Part shown: piece after piece, positions 26,095-35,725 of the stretch
How the letters are laid out: each line of letters opens with the position of its first letter
Numbering within the stretch: the stretch's first letter is position 1
Assembly: GCA_014728085.1 (NCBI GenBank)
Contig: WJMF01000216.1
Coordinates: forward strand, 1 to 54,444
DNA from: Candidatus Zhuqueibacterota bacterium
Lineage (GTDB): Bacteria; Zhuqueibacterota; Zhuqueibacteria; Residuimicrobiales; Oceaniaggregativiventaceae
Direction of reading: 5' to 3'
DNA: 54,444 nucleotides
The notes under the pieces: model-generated
Told to the model about the DNA's origin: nothing
The model's database searches: none
What the model saw: only the letters and a program-made list of their open reading frames with translations
Made by a program: the position numbers and the translations under genes

Positions 26095-28287
26095 ATGACC
26101 AAAAAAGCAGAAAAAAAAGATAAAGATCTCGATTATATTCGTGACAGAATGACTTTTATTCCTTCTGTTGAACCTCAGGAGGTATCCAAAGAGTCGGACT
26201 TGAACCACCCTTCGTTATATTTCAATCATGAATTGAGCTGGATGGACTTTAACTGGCGGGTCTTTTGTCAAGCCCTGGATCCGCGTACACCGGTGCTGGA
26301 ACGGGTGCGGTTTATTGCCATCACTGCCAATAACCTGGATGAATTTATTCAGAAACGAGTGGGTGGTTTAAAAAGACAGCAAGCTGCCGGGGTTACCAAA
26401 CTCTCTCCGGATGGTCGGACGCCGACGGAACAGCTGGTTTTGGTTCGCGATACGGCTCTCAGAATGACGAATATGATGACCCGGGTCTGGGAGAAGGAGC
26501 TTGTTCCTATTTTAAAAAACAAAGTTCATTTGGAAATTTGTGAGTATGATGATCTGACGGCGAGCGAAAAAGCGAATGCAAAAAAATATTTTCACGAACA
26601 TATCTATCCGATCCTGACACCGCTGGCCGTGGACCCCGGTCATCCGTTTCCCTTGATTTCAAATCTAAGCCTTTCTTTGGCAATAGAAATGAAACATCCC
26701 CTGGAGGATTCTACTCATTTTGCCCGGGTAAAGGTGCCTGCGAGTCACGGACGCTTTTACTTTTTAGAAAAGGGCAAAAATTATCGTCTCCTTCCTATTG
26801 AGCAGATTATTCTAAACAACATCCACGAGTTGTTCAAGGGAATGGAAATAGAAAGCATTTATCCGTTTCGCATCACTCGAAATGCCGATGTACGGCGAGA
26901 TGAGGAGGAAGCAGAAGATCTATTGGGCATGATATCTGAAGAGCTGCGTGAACGTCGCTTTGCACCTGTTGTCAGGTTGGAAGTGGTGAAAGACATGTCT
27001 GATAATGTTTTGAATCTATTGATACGTGAACTCGATCTTGAAGAAGATGATATCTATCAAGTGGATGGCTTGCTGGATTTATCCGATTGTTTTGAGATCG
27101 CCGATCTCAACATACCGTCTTTCACCTATAAACCATGGGAGCCGGTGATCGCAAAACCTTTTGTGCAAACCGGTGACAGCAAAGAAAATCAGGATATTTT
27201 CTCTATTATCCGACGAGGCGATGAACTTGTATATCATCCTTATGACTCGTTTACTGCGACGGTTCAGCGTTTTGTAGAAGACGCCGCCTCGGATCCAAAA
27301 GTTATCGCCATTAAACAAACACTTTATCGCACCTCAAAGGGATCGCCGATTGTAAAAGCGTTGATGAAGGCCGCAGAAAGCGGCAAGCAGGTAGCTGTTC
27401 TGGTCGAGGTCAAGGCAAGATTCGATGAAGCCAAAAATATTGAATTTGGACAAATGTTGGAAAATGCCGGTGTTCATGTGACGTATGGTCTGGTGGGATT
27501 GAAGACCCATTGCAAGGTGACTCTGGTCGTACGGGAAGAAGCGGACGGACCTCATGCGTACTGCCATATTGGTACAGGAAATTATCACGCCCAAACTGCA
27601 AGGCTCTATACTGATATCGGTCTGTTCACCTGTAATAAAGAATTCGGCGAAGATCTGGTAAATCTCTTCCATTATCTCACCGGTCATGCACCGGATCAGT
27701 CTTATAAGCATTTTATTGTGGCTCCCACCTATATGCGGAATAAATTTTATGAATTGATTGAAAAGGAAATAGAATCTCACAAAAAAAATAATAATGGTCG
27801 AATTATTTGCAAAATGAATGCGCTGGATGATGTCGGTATGATCAAATGGCTTTATCTGGCGTCTCAGGCCGGCGTAAAAATTGACTTGATTATCAGGGGG
27901 CATACACGGATGCGCCCCGGACTGGCGAATTACAGCGAAAATATCAGGATCATCAGTATTATCGGCCGTTTTTTGGAACACGACCGCATTTTTTATTTTC
28001 ATAACAATGATCGTCCTACGGTTTTTATCGGCAGCGCTGACTGGCGCCGGCGAAATTTGAATGACAGGGTTGAGGCGATCATACCTATTTTACAGCCCCG
28101 GCTTCGAAATCGTCTGATTTATGTGCTTGAACAAGCCCTGACCGACAACCGATTGGCCTGGGACCTTCATTCCGACGGCCGCTATACGTTGCGCATACCA
28201 CAGCCAAAAGAGAGAAAAAAGAGTTTCCACAAGATTTTGATGAAGCGCGCTATGCGGCGCACAGGGAGCCGGAGAGAGTTATATTGA
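26095..28287 (+). CDS. ppk1: polyphosphate kinase 1
   Basis: 730 aa, normal Ppk1 length. N-terminal domain signature YFNHELSWMDFNWRVFCQA and FIAITANNLDEFIQKRVGG. The C-terminal catalytic part has IAIKQTLYRTS, LVEVKARFDEAKNIEF, the first active-site His in GLKTHCKVTLV (~470), CHIGTGNYHAQTARLYTDIG, and the phospho-accepting His in GRFLEHDRIFYF (~629). The enzyme makes long-chain polyphosphate from ATP, reversibly, at the inner face of the membrane. It has its own promoter and is followed 46 nt later by an ABC-F gene. Confidence 0.97.
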   Translation: MTKKAEKKDKDLDYIRDRMTFIPSVEPQEVSKESDLNHPSLYFNHELSWMDFNWRVFCQALDPRTPVLERVRFIAITANNLDEFIQKRVGGLKRQQAAGVTKLSPDGRTPTEQLVLVRDTALRMTNMMTRVWEKELVPILKNKVHLEICEYDDLTASEKANAKKYFHEHIYPILTPLAVDPGHPFPLISNLSLSLAIEMKHPLEDSTHFARVKVPASHGRFYFLEKGKNYRLLPIEQIILNNIHELFKGMEIESIYPFRITRNADVRRDEEEAEDLLGMISEELRERRFAPVVRLEVVKDMSDNVLNLLIRELDLEEDDIYQVDGLLDLSDCFEIADLNIPSFTYKPWEPVIAKPFVQTGDSKENQDIFSIIRRGDELVYHPYDSFTATVQRFVEDAASDPKVIAIKQTLYRTSKGSPIVKALMKAAESGKQVAVLVEVKARFDEAKNIEFGQMLENAGVHVTYGLVGLKTHCKVTLVVREEADGPHAYCHIGTGNYHAQTARLYTDIGLFTCNKEFGEDLVNLFHYLTGHAPDQSYKHFIVAPTYMRNKFYELIEKEIESHKKNNNGRIICKMNALDDVGMIKWLYLASQAGVKIDLIIRGHTRMRPGLANYSENIRIISIIGRFLEHDRIFYFHNNDRPTVFIGSADWRRRNLNDRVEAIIPILQPRLRNRLIYVLEQALTDNRLAWDLHSDGRYTLRIPQPKERKKSFHKILMKRAMRRTGSRRELY

Positions 28288-28333
28288 ATTGGCCTGTCCT
28301 TTATCCTGAACGCAGGAATCTGCCCCTTTAATC

Positions 28334-30295
28334 ATGTTACAGCTCAATAAATTGACATTTTCATTTGACGACCGTTTGTTGCTCGATAGTATCGACTGGA
28401 ATATCCAACCCGAAATGCGCTATTCGTTGATCGGGCCGAATGGTGCCGGTAAAACGACTCTTCTGCGTTTACTGAACGGCGATTTACAGCCTACCTCCGG
28501 TCATATAATCAAATCCAAAAATTATCACATAGGTTATCTGCCACAGGAATCGATCCTTTTTTCGGGTACCACAGTACTGGATAGTGCATTGGAAGCAAGA
28601 AAAGATTTGATTGCCCTTGAGGACCAGATTCGTCAACTCGGACGGGCGGTTGAAACCGCTGGCAAGGATCATAAGGCTCAAATTGAAAAACTGGGGGTTC
28701 TCCAGCAACAATATGAGCTCCAGGGCGGATACCGGCTGGAGGCGGATGTAAAATCTATTCTTAGCGGTCTTGGATTCCGTCAGAATGATTTTAGGCGATC
28801 GCTCGCGGAGTTGAGTGGTGGATGGAGAATGAGGGTTTATCTGGCCCGTCTTTTATTGCAAACTCCCAACTTGTTGCTGCTGGATGAGCCCAGCAATCAT
28901 CTCGATCTCGATTCGCTACAATGGCTTGAACAATATTTATCGGGATTGAGATCAAGCATGATTATCGTCTCCCATGACCGATATTTTATCGATCGTTTAT
29001 CAAATGAAATCGTTGAACTCGATCGGGGCAAACTGAGTCATTATCCGGGTTCTTATCATGAATATGAGAGACAAAAACTTGAGCACCAGATGCTCGTATA
29101 TAAAAAGTGGGTAGAGCAGCAACAGGAGCGCCAACGCATACAGCGATTTGTGGATCGATTCCGATACAAAGCCACAAAAGCGGCTCAGGTCCAAAGCCGG
29201 ATCAAACAATTGGAGAAATTAAACCAGGCTGACCTTTTTAAGCCGGATGTAGAACCGGTTCGGTTCAGGATCGAACCGGCTTATCCGAGCTATCACCATG
29301 TTGTTCATATGAAAAATTTATATTTCCGTTACCAGCAGGAGTGGGTACTTGAAGATATCGATCTGGATATTTACAGAGGGCAGAAAATTGCTCTGGTGGG
29401 CCCCAACGGAGCGGGCAAGACCACTCTCACACGCATTATTCATCAGGAACTGAACCCTCAAAAAGGCGAGATTAAGGTGGGAAAACGGGTAGCGATCGGT
29501 TACTATGCACAACATCAGATCGATGCGCTTGAGCTTGACCAGACACCTTATAAGGTGATTGAAAACGTCACCGAGTCAAAAAACATTCCGCATATTCGCG
29601 ATGTTCTGGGATTATTTGGGATACGTGGTGAAAAGGTGAACAAGGTAATCGGTATATTGTCCGGCGGTGAGAAAGCGCGCGTCTCATTGGCTAAAATCTT
29701 TTTGTCTTCGGTTAATTTTTTGATTATGGATGAACCAACAAATCATCTCGACCTTGCCACCAAACAAGCGCTCGAAGAGACGCTGTCAGCGTATCAGGGA
29801 ACGTTGTTGCTGGTGTCGCATGATCGCTATTTCCTGGATAAAATTGTACACAAGATTGTCCAGGTACGGCCGGACGGCTTGATGCAATATGAGGGCAATT
29901 ACACGGAATATCTGGAAAAGCATTTAAAGGAGGGTCAAGCGAATGACAACGCCGGTAAACCGTTTGAGAGTGGAAACCGGAAAAAAATGCATAAACGTCT
30001 TAAGGCTCAGGCACGACAACAGGTTAGCAAAGAACGTTCGGAACTGCAGCAGCGCGTTGCCCGGTTGGAAAATGAAATCAATAATCTGGAACACCGCAAA
30101 CACGAGCTTGAGGCTGAGCTGAGCAAACCTGAGAATTACAGCAAAAGCGCGAAAATTAAATCTTTGCAAACGGATTATGAAATTGTAAAACGCAATTTAA
30201 AACACGCCTATGGTGACTGGGAAGAGGCGACGCTTAAACTCGAACAACTGTTGGAAAAGTTGGAACAGCAAATAAACGCTCTTGATGTCTCTTAA
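28334..30295 (+). CDS. ABC-F family ATPase (ribosome-associated type)
   Basis: 653 aa. Two ABC domains in one chain without membrane spans: Walker A GPNGAGKTT twice (~37 and ~357), signatures LSGGWRMR and LSGGEKAR, and Walker B LLLDEPSNHLD and LIMDEPTNHLD. The inter-domain linker has the charged helical pair typical of ABC-F proteins (YERQKLEHQMLVYKKWVEQQ). A C-terminal coiled coil (~560-650) resembles the Uup/YdiF branch. ABC-F proteins act on the ribosomal E site in translation rescue, assembly or antibiotic resistance; the subtype cannot be fixed. No Shine-Dalgarno is seen before ATG 28334. Confidence 0.93.
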   Translation: MLQLNKLTFSFDDRLLLDSIDWNIQPEMRYSLIGPNGAGKTTLLRLLNGDLQPTSGHIIKSKNYHIGYLPQESILFSGTTVLDSALEARKDLIALEDQIRQLGRAVETAGKDHKAQIEKLGVLQQQYELQGGYRLEADVKSILSGLGFRQNDFRRSLAELSGGWRMRVYLARLLLQTPNLLLLDEPSNHLDLDSLQWLEQYLSGLRSSMIIVSHDRYFIDRLSNEIVELDRGKLSHYPGSYHEYERQKLEHQMLVYKKWVEQQQERQRIQRFVDRFRYKATKAAQVQSRIKQLEKLNQADLFKPDVEPVRFRIEPAYPSYHHVVHMKNLYFRYQQEWVLEDIDLDIYRGQKIALVGPNGAGKTTLTRIIHQELNPQKGEIKVGKRVAIGYYAQHQIDALELDQTPYKVIENVTESKNIPHIRDVLGLFGIRGEKVNKVIGILSGGEKARVSLAKIFLSSVNFLIMDEPTNHLDLATKQALEETLSAYQGTLLLVSHDRYFLDKIVHKIVQVRPDGLMQYEGNYTEYLEKHLKEGQANDNAGKPFESGNRKKMHKRLKAQARQQVSKERSELQQRVARLENEINNLEHRKHELEAELSKPENYSKSAKIKSLQTDYEIVKRNLKHAYGDWEEATLKLEQLLEKLEQQINALDVS

Positions 30296-30297
30296 GA

Positions 30298-30326
30298 GAA
30301 ACGCCTGTGTAAATCAGGCCGTTTTC
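30298..30326. terminator. terminator between convergent ABC-F and permease genes
   Basis: GAAACGCCTG and CAGGCCGTTTTC form a stem with one bulge around a 7-nt loop, ending in a T-rich tail on the plus strand. It probably serves the ABC-F gene, possibly both. Confidence 0.6.
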
Positions 30327-30330
30327 TTTA

Positions 30331-31647
30331 TTATATAACCAGAGCCAGGATTGCAAAGATGTCGATAATTAAGAGTGTGATACCGATCTCTTTATACTTT
30401 CCCGTAACCGCTTTCAGACATGTCCAGCTTAGAAATCCCCAAATAATACCTTGAGTGATTGAATTGGCAAGCGGTATCAAAATCATCGCCAAAAATGCCG
30501 GGATGGCTTCGTCGTATTGCTGCCAGTTAATTTTTAGTACCGGTGTCATCATAAACACTCCGACCAAAATTAATGCGGGGGCAGTCGCTATTGCGGGTAC
30601 GACCGAGAGGAGCGGGGATAAAAACATAAACGGTAAAAAGAGCAAACCGGCAACAATTGCGGTCAAGCCATAGCGCCCGCCCTCTTCTACACCGGTAGCG
30701 GATTCGATGTATGCTGTTCCGGCACTTGTACCAAATAATCCTGAAATGGTGGTGGAAAAGGCGTCGACAATAAGCGATGGTTTTATATTTCTGGGTTCTC
30801 CTTTCTCATCGACCAGGTTTGCCGCTTCGGAAACACCGATGAATGTGGAGAGGCTGTCGAACATGTCCGTAAAAAGAAAGGCAAAGATTACCGGCCATAG
30901 TGAGAGTTGGAGTGACTCGATCAGGTTGAGTGAAAAGAATAAACCAAAGTCAGGGGCGGCAAAGAGACCTTTCCAGGTCACAAGAGTCTGAATGCCTTCC
31001 ATATCGACTGAAGCATCTCCCCAAATGCGTCCAATCGGGATTGCCAGAATGGTTGTACTTATGATACCGAATACCAGAGCACCTTTGATTCTTTTACAAA
31101 CCAATACAGCGGTGATAAACAAGCCGGCGACAAAAGTAATGGTGACGGGGTTCATTCTGGCCAGAGCACTCAGTGTTTCATTGTTATCGACGATAAACAG
31201 GGCATTTTTAAAACCAATATAGCTGATAAAGAGACCGATTCCGGCAGCAATGGCGTAACGCAGGGGACGTGGAATGGCTTTGACGATATGCGTGCGTACA
31301 TTGAATATCGACAAGAGCAGGAAAACGATTCCCGACCAAAAAACAGCACCCAGAGCGACCGGCCAGGAGATATCCATTCCGATAACAACGGAATAGGCAA
31401 AAAAGGCATTTATTCCCATGCCAGGGGCGATGACAATCGGATTTCGGGCATAAACACCCATGAGAATACTGCTGAATGCTGATACCAGAACGGTGGCGGT
31501 TAACACACCATTATAAGGCATGCCGGCGTCCTGCAGGATAGCTGGATTCACAACGATAATGTACATGGTAGCCAGGAATGTGGTTATGCCTGCGATAATC
31601 TCTGTACGCATATTCATGTTCTGGTTTTGTGGGTTGGTTTTTTCCAT
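30331..31647 (-). CDS. NCS2-type purine permease (AzgA-like)
   Basis: 438 aa from ATG 31647, with GAGGAG upstream; the longer frame to 31722 overlaps the previous gene's end and adds no family sequence. About 12-14 membrane spans. AzgA/GhxP hallmarks: MRTEIIAGITTFLATMYIIV, NPAILQDAGMP, APGMGINAFFAYSVV, GIGLFISYIGFKNA, FTDMFDSLSTFIGV, and SAGTAYIESATGVEEGGRYG. These transporters import adenine, guanine or hypoxanthine with protons. Directly downstream of the DUF5020 gene (32 nt), so outer- and inner-membrane purine uptake are probably co-expressed. Confidence 0.93.
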   Translation of the reverse strand: MEKTNPQNQNMNMRTEIIAGITTFLATMYIIVVNPAILQDAGMPYNGVLTATVLVSAFSSILMGVYARNPIVIAPGMGINAFFAYSVVIGMDISWPVALGAVFWSGIVFLLLSIFNVRTHIVKAIPRPLRYAIAAGIGLFISYIGFKNALFIVDNNETLSALARMNPVTITFVAGLFITAVLVCKRIKGALVFGIISTTILAIPIGRIWGDASVDMEGIQTLVTWKGLFAAPDFGLFFSLNLIESLQLSLWPVIFAFLFTDMFDSLSTFIGVSEAANLVDEKGEPRNIKPSLIVDAFSTTISGLFGTSAGTAYIESATGVEEGGRYGLTAIVAGLLFLPFMFLSPLLSVVPAIATAPALILVGVFMMTPVLKINWQQYDEAIPAFLAMILIPLANSITQGIIWGFLSWTCLKAVTGKYKEIGITLLIIDIFAILALVI

Positions 31648-31679
31648 AGCGTCCACTCCTCTGTTTTGAATGTTACTCT

Positions 31680-32321
31680 CTAAAAAATGTAACGAACTGC
31701 AACCGTCGGCATAAAGTCCCACCCATTGCCGGGCAAAAAGTTTTTGCTGATTTCAACTTCACTACCCGCAGCAAAATGGTCATTAAAATTATACCATATC
31801 TGGGGTTCTGTTTGAACCGCGAGTTCTTTCCTATCCTTCGTTTTATCCTGGGTCCAGATATCGCAATATCCGGCAAACTCGATTTTTTGACGGGAAAATA
31901 TCCAGACGAGAGTAAATTGTAGATCCATACCGGCAGCAGCGCGTTGATGCCGGTACAAAAGTTCAGGGGCGATATACGCAGATCCTATCAAAAGGGGGAG
32001 TGAAAATCCTGTCAACCAGACCTGTCCCAGGGAACCAAAATCAGAGATACCGTCGTTGTATTGTACGGTAACCGAGAAGGGTTTGAAAAGAGAAGAGCTG
32101 AAATAACGGGCAAGTTCAAGATAGGCCAGGGACATGCTTTTATCTTTGCCCTTGTTATAGTCCATATCAATAAACCAAAAGGTTGCTCCATAGTCATCCG
32201 CTTTGAACATTTCAAATGTTGTGGTTAAATAGTTGCGGTCCTCTCCAAAATCATAGTGAACCTGAAGATTTTGACAATATGCTGCAGCGGATAATATTAA
32301 AATAAAGCCAAATACTCTCAA
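31680..32321 (-). CDS. DUF5020/Tsx-like outer-membrane channel
   Basis: 213 aa if translation starts at TTG 32321; an ATG at 32333 gives four more residues, but the GGAGGAGG ribosome binding site lies inside that ATG's first codons and is spaced 5 nt from the TTG. Signal peptide VFGFILILSAAAYC. The mature part matches DUF5020, related to nucleoside channel Tsx: LQVHYDFGEDRNYLTTTFEM, GATFWFIDMDY, AYLELARYF, VQYNDGI, and a final barrel strand VAVRYIF. A role in nucleobase or nucleoside passage is supported by the AzgA-like permease downstream. Confidence 0.82.
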   Translation of the reverse strand: MRVFGFILILSAAAYCQNLQVHYDFGEDRNYLTTTFEMFKADDYGATFWFIDMDYNKGKDKSMSLAYLELARYFSSSLFKPFSVTVQYNDGISDFGSLGQVWLTGFSLPLLIGSAYIAPELLYRHQRAAAGMDLQFTLVWIFSRQKIEFAGYCDIWTQDKTKDRKELAVQTEPQIWYNFNDHFAAGSEVEISKNFLPGNGWDFMPTVAVRYIF

Positions 32322-32345
32322 ATCCTCCTCCATGATTTTTCCTGT

Positions 32346-32374
32346 AATATAAATCCTTGTTGACAAATAAACAA
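32346..32374 (-). promoter_or_regulatory. promoter of the DUF5020-permease operon
   Basis: On minus: TTGTTT (32369-32374), a 17-bp spacer and TATATT (32346-32351). It overlaps the opposite promoter at 32360-32388, so the two would compete for polymerase. Confidence 0.5.
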
Positions 32375-32388
32375 TAATTTATTAAAGT
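32360..32388 (+). promoter_or_regulatory. promoter of the porin-like/LRR/Dus operon
   Basis: TTGACA (32360-32365), a 17-bp spacer and TAAAGT (32383-32388), 32 bp before ATG 32421. The -10 box is weak. It overlaps the divergent promoter. Confidence 0.45.
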
Positions 32389-32420
32389 TGAACTGGAATT
32401 GGTAACAACCGGAGGTGGCA

Positions 32421-33032
32421 ATGAGGGCTGTGAAAAGGTATATAGTGTTATTTTTATCTCTTATGGTATATCCCTGTTTTTTAATGGCGGTTTTTTCTGA
32501 GCAAAGTCAAAAAGTGGAGCGGATTGACGATGAATCTCGCTATCGGGAATTCTCGGGTATAAGAATAGGCGGACAATGGTTTTTATCGTATCTAAAAGGT
32601 AAAGGGAGGGAGACACGATACAGTGAGTTCATCATAAATCGAGGGTACATTATAATCAAAAAAGAGTTCAATGCCTTCATGTCCGGACGCATCACGCCTG
32701 ATATTTCTGTCGACAGAGAGGGTGACGGCGAGGGCGATCTGGAGATGCGTTTAAAGTATTGTTATATTGATTTTAAACTACCGGATTTTTATCTTTTTAC
32801 GATACCGGCAATAGAGTTCGGACTGGTGCATCGCCCCTGGCTGCACTATGAAGATAAGATCAATGGATATCGTGCTCAGGGAACCATGTTTTTGGAGCGC
32901 AATAATATTATCAATTCCGGCGATTATGGGGTCACGTTTACGGCATTATTGGGTGAGAAAACCAATTTTGATCATTTAAATGCCAGGTGGGAGAATTCTG
33001 CTGTCAAGTTTACCACTGAGGTGAATTTTTAA
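32421..33032 (+). CDS. short porin-like outer-membrane protein (probably C-terminally shortened)
   Basis: 203 aa from ATG 32421 with GGAGG 5 nt upstream (GTG 32415 is inside that site). Signal peptide IVLFLSLMVYPCFLMAVFS. The mature part looks like the first third of a large porin: GGQWFLSYLKGK, FIINRGYIIIKKEFNAFMSG, RLKYCYIDFKL, IPAIEFGLVHRPWLHYED. The remaining strands of a normal barrel are absent, and the chain ends soon after GVTFTALLGEK. Either truncated by a deletion or a distinct short form. The LRR gene starts 1 nt after its stop. Confidence 0.6.
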   Translation: MRAVKRYIVLFLSLMVYPCFLMAVFSEQSQKVERIDDESRYREFSGIRIGGQWFLSYLKGKGRETRYSEFIINRGYIIIKKEFNAFMSGRITPDISVDREGDGEGDLEMRLKYCYIDFKLPDFYLFTIPAIEFGLVHRPWLHYEDKINGYRAQGTMFLERNNIINSGDYGVTFTALLGEKTNFDHLNARWENSAVKFTTEVNF

Positions 33033-33033
33033 G

Positions 33034-34446
33034 ATGAAAAGAATGAATCGTATTCTTTATGTTATTCTCTTTATTTTACCGAGCCTAAACGCTCAATCAT
33101 TTACCGATCCGAAAAGCACTTATTACAGTCTGACGGAGGCTCTCGAATATCCTCAAAAGGTAGAGAAACTATTATTAATCCCGGGAAAGGTGAATGATTA
33201 CTATAATGCTGCTTTTAAGACGATCCCCGGCGCTGTGTTGACTTTGAAAAATGTAAGGATTCTGGATTTGAGCGGCAATGATCTGGATGTAATTCCGGGT
33301 GAACTCTATAGATTGCCGGAGCTGCAAACCTTAATTTTAAATGAAAACCAGATAAGGGCAATTCCGAAGGACATTAAAAATTTTGCAAAGTTGAAGGCAC
33401 TTTTACTCTGGAACAACAAGGTCGAGTCTGTCGATCCGGCTATTTCAGAGCTTTCGCTGGAAACGCTTGATTTAAGCCATAATTCGCTTGCCACAGTCCC
33501 CGCGGCACTATATGATTTATCTGATTTAGAGGTATTAATTCTTTTCAACAATGACATTCAGAATCTAAGCCGGTCGGTCGCTCGTCTGCAATCCCTTGTT
33601 GAATTAAATATTGCAAATAACCGTCTGCGCGCCCTTCCCGGTTCTATTACCGAGCTGAAAAATGTACGCAGGATAAATTTTTCCAACAATAATATCGTAC
33701 AGCTACCCCGATCACTGGATGGTTGGATTCGTTTGCAGGATTTTATTGTACAAAGGAATAAGCTAACGATCTTGCCTGAGAGCGTTGTTCAGTTATCTCT
33801 GCTCGAAAGATTGGATGTTTCATTCAATCAATTGCAGCACTTGCCACAAAAGCTGGGAAATTTGCAGCGTTTACACTCTTTATATATCAGAGACAATCGG
33901 CTGTCATATTTACCCGGTTCTATCGGTGCATTATCAAAGTTACGGGTGTTATATGGTTCTTTTAATCAACTCCGCTCTCTACCGGATGCAATGTGTGATT
34001 TGACATCTATCAAAACGTTGTTTTTAGATCATAATCAATTACAAACCTTGCCACCCCGTTTTGGCTGTTTGTCCGGCCTCAATCAACTTTATCTGGAAAA
34101 CAACGCGTTGGAAACACTGCCCCCGGGCATCGGAGAGTTGAAAAAACTGGATAAACTGAATCTATCCTTCAATTCTTTACGAGCACTTCCGCGCACTATT
34201 GGCCAGTTGAAAAACCTGCGCAAGCTCTATCTGAAAAACAACAAACTCACCTCTTTACCGACTACCATTGGTGAACTGGAAAATCTTCGCATTTTATATT
34301 TGTCGGATAATCAGCTTACCACACTTCCGGTAGAAATTTCTAAATTACGCCGGTTAAGATCATTATATTTACAGGGAAATCATTTTTCCTTTCTCGAAAA
34401 GGAACGAATACAGAATCTGCTTCCCGACACCCGGATTTTTTTCTGA
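33034..34446 (+). CDS. exported leucine-rich repeat protein
   Basis: 470 aa with signal peptide (RILYVILFILPSLNAQ). From about 75 to the end it is a run of about seventeen 23-residue leucine-rich repeats (L..L.LS.N.L..LP..I..L..L), e.g. LKNLRKLYLKNNKLTSLPTT. These are the spacing type found in bacterial and Leptospira LRR proteins. They build a curved binding surface; the partner is unknown. No sorting module or anchor, so periplasmic or released. Its stop codon overlaps the start of the Dus gene by 1 nt (TGATG), so it is co-translated with it, although the products act in different places. Confidence 0.9.
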   Translation: MKRMNRILYVILFILPSLNAQSFTDPKSTYYSLTEALEYPQKVEKLLLIPGKVNDYYNAAFKTIPGAVLTLKNVRILDLSGNDLDVIPGELYRLPELQTLILNENQIRAIPKDIKNFAKLKALLLWNNKVESVDPAISELSLETLDLSHNSLATVPAALYDLSDLEVLILFNNDIQNLSRSVARLQSLVELNIANNRLRALPGSITELKNVRRINFSNNNIVQLPRSLDGWIRLQDFIVQRNKLTILPESVVQLSLLERLDVSFNQLQHLPQKLGNLQRLHSLYIRDNRLSYLPGSIGALSKLRVLYGSFNQLRSLPDAMCDLTSIKTLFLDHNQLQTLPPRFGCLSGLNQLYLENNALETLPPGIGELKKLDKLNLSFNSLRALPRTIGQLKNLRKLYLKNNKLTSLPTTIGELENLRILYLSDNQLTTLPVEISKLRRLRSLYLQGNHFSFLEKERIQNLLPDTRIFF

Positions 34447-35471
34447 TGAGTTCAGACCTGTCCGTAAAAGATTTAGACTTTCCGCTATCCATTGCTCCGA
34501 TGATGAAACTAACGGATCGTCATTTTCGCTATTTTATGCGACTTATAACGCGGTATACGGTTCTCTACAGCGAAATGATAACCACGTTTGCATTGCTGCG
34601 AGGAAACCGGGACAAACTTTTGGCCTTTGATCCGGTAGAATTGCCATTGGTGCTTCAATTGGGGGGTAGCGATGCTCAATCATTGGCTCTCTGTGCCCGG
34701 ATGGCTCAGGAATACGGCTTTAGTGCTGTTAACCTTAATGCCGGCTGCCCGAGCCCAAAAGTACAAAAAGGAGAATTTGGAATCAAACTGATGAAGAATC
34801 CGGATTTTGCGGCGGAATTGTACAATACAATAAAAAATGCAGTTACCATTCCGGTTTCGGTTAAACATCGTCTTGGAATAGAGAATAAAGTTGATTATGA
34901 ACAACTTTACAGGTTTATCGAACGGCTGGCTGCGGCGGGATGTTGCCATTTTATTATTCATGCACGGATTGCAGATCTGAATACCCTGGATGCCAAGCAA
35001 AATCGAAAAATTCCGCCTCTGCGCCATACAGATGTTTACCATTTAAAAAAGACGTTTCCCGGCTTGATCTTTGAACTAAACGGTGGTGTTACAACCCTGA
35101 AAGAGGCCCGGGAACATCTCTGCAAGACAGACAAAGTGATGATCGGTCGCGCAGCTTATGCTGATCCCTATTTATTTGCAAATGCAGATTCTTTCTTTAA
35201 ACCCGGGAATGGATTGCCTCCGACGCGACGGCAAGTGATAGAAAGGATAATACCTTATTTGCAAAAACAGGAAGCGGAAGGTATTAATCCCTTATCGATG
35301 TTGAGACATTTGATGGGATTATTCAGATATACTTCATGTGCCAGGGCCTGGAGGCGATATTTAAGCGAATCCGTAAAATCAAATAAACCGGTTGATAAGA
35401 TTTTGGAGCATGCCCAAAAGGGGCTTCCTTCAGAGATTCTGGATGATCGAGCGAGGCTATCCCTATCCTGA
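34446..35471 (+). CDS. dusA: tRNA-dihydrouridine synthase, DusA-like
   Basis: 341 aa. FMN-dependent TIM barrel: SIAPMMKLTDRHFRYFMRL at the N-terminus, YSEMITT, LQLGG, catalytic Cys in NLNAGCPSPKVQKGEFG (~99), SVKHRLGIEN, HFIIHARIA, FELNGGV and MIGRAAYADPYLF. The APM(M).TDRH(F)R form and the length fit DusA, which reduces U20/U20a in the D-loop. Some DusA relatives modify only one of these sites. The gene overlaps the LRR gene stop by 1 nt. Confidence 0.92.
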   Translation: MSSDLSVKDLDFPLSIAPMMKLTDRHFRYFMRLITRYTVLYSEMITTFALLRGNRDKLLAFDPVELPLVLQLGGSDAQSLALCARMAQEYGFSAVNLNAGCPSPKVQKGEFGIKLMKNPDFAAELYNTIKNAVTIPVSVKHRLGIENKVDYEQLYRFIERLAAAGCCHFIIHARIADLNTLDAKQNRKIPPLRHTDVYHLKKTFPGLIFELNGGVTTLKEAREHLCKTDKVMIGRAAYADPYLFANADSFFKPGNGLPPTRRQVIERIIPYLQKQEAEGINPLSMLRHLMGLFRYTSCARAWRRYLSESVKSNKPVDKILEHAQKGLPSEILDDRARLSLS

Positions 35472-35725
35472 TTTTTATGCTTGAATTTTTACTCCCGCTT
35501 TTGTATCATAAATTGTAGCCATTGCTGTTTTTATGAAAAGTTGATCGGTGGCTGGCTTGACCGGTTGATTTGTCTGTATAATAAATTGGCAAGAGGAAAA
35601 TTTAAACCCAACAGCGGGCAAAGATTGACCGGCATAACGACAAGGGTGAGTGTCCGGTGGGTTTGTCGGTTGATTCTTTCACACGGCAATACAATATTAA
35701 ATCGTAATTTTATCAGGTTATTTAT
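35472..35725. other. intergenic region between dus and SWIM genes
   Basis: About 250 bp. The open frame at 35481-35729 has no ribosome binding site or family features. No terminator or RNA gene was recognised. Confidence 0.4.
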
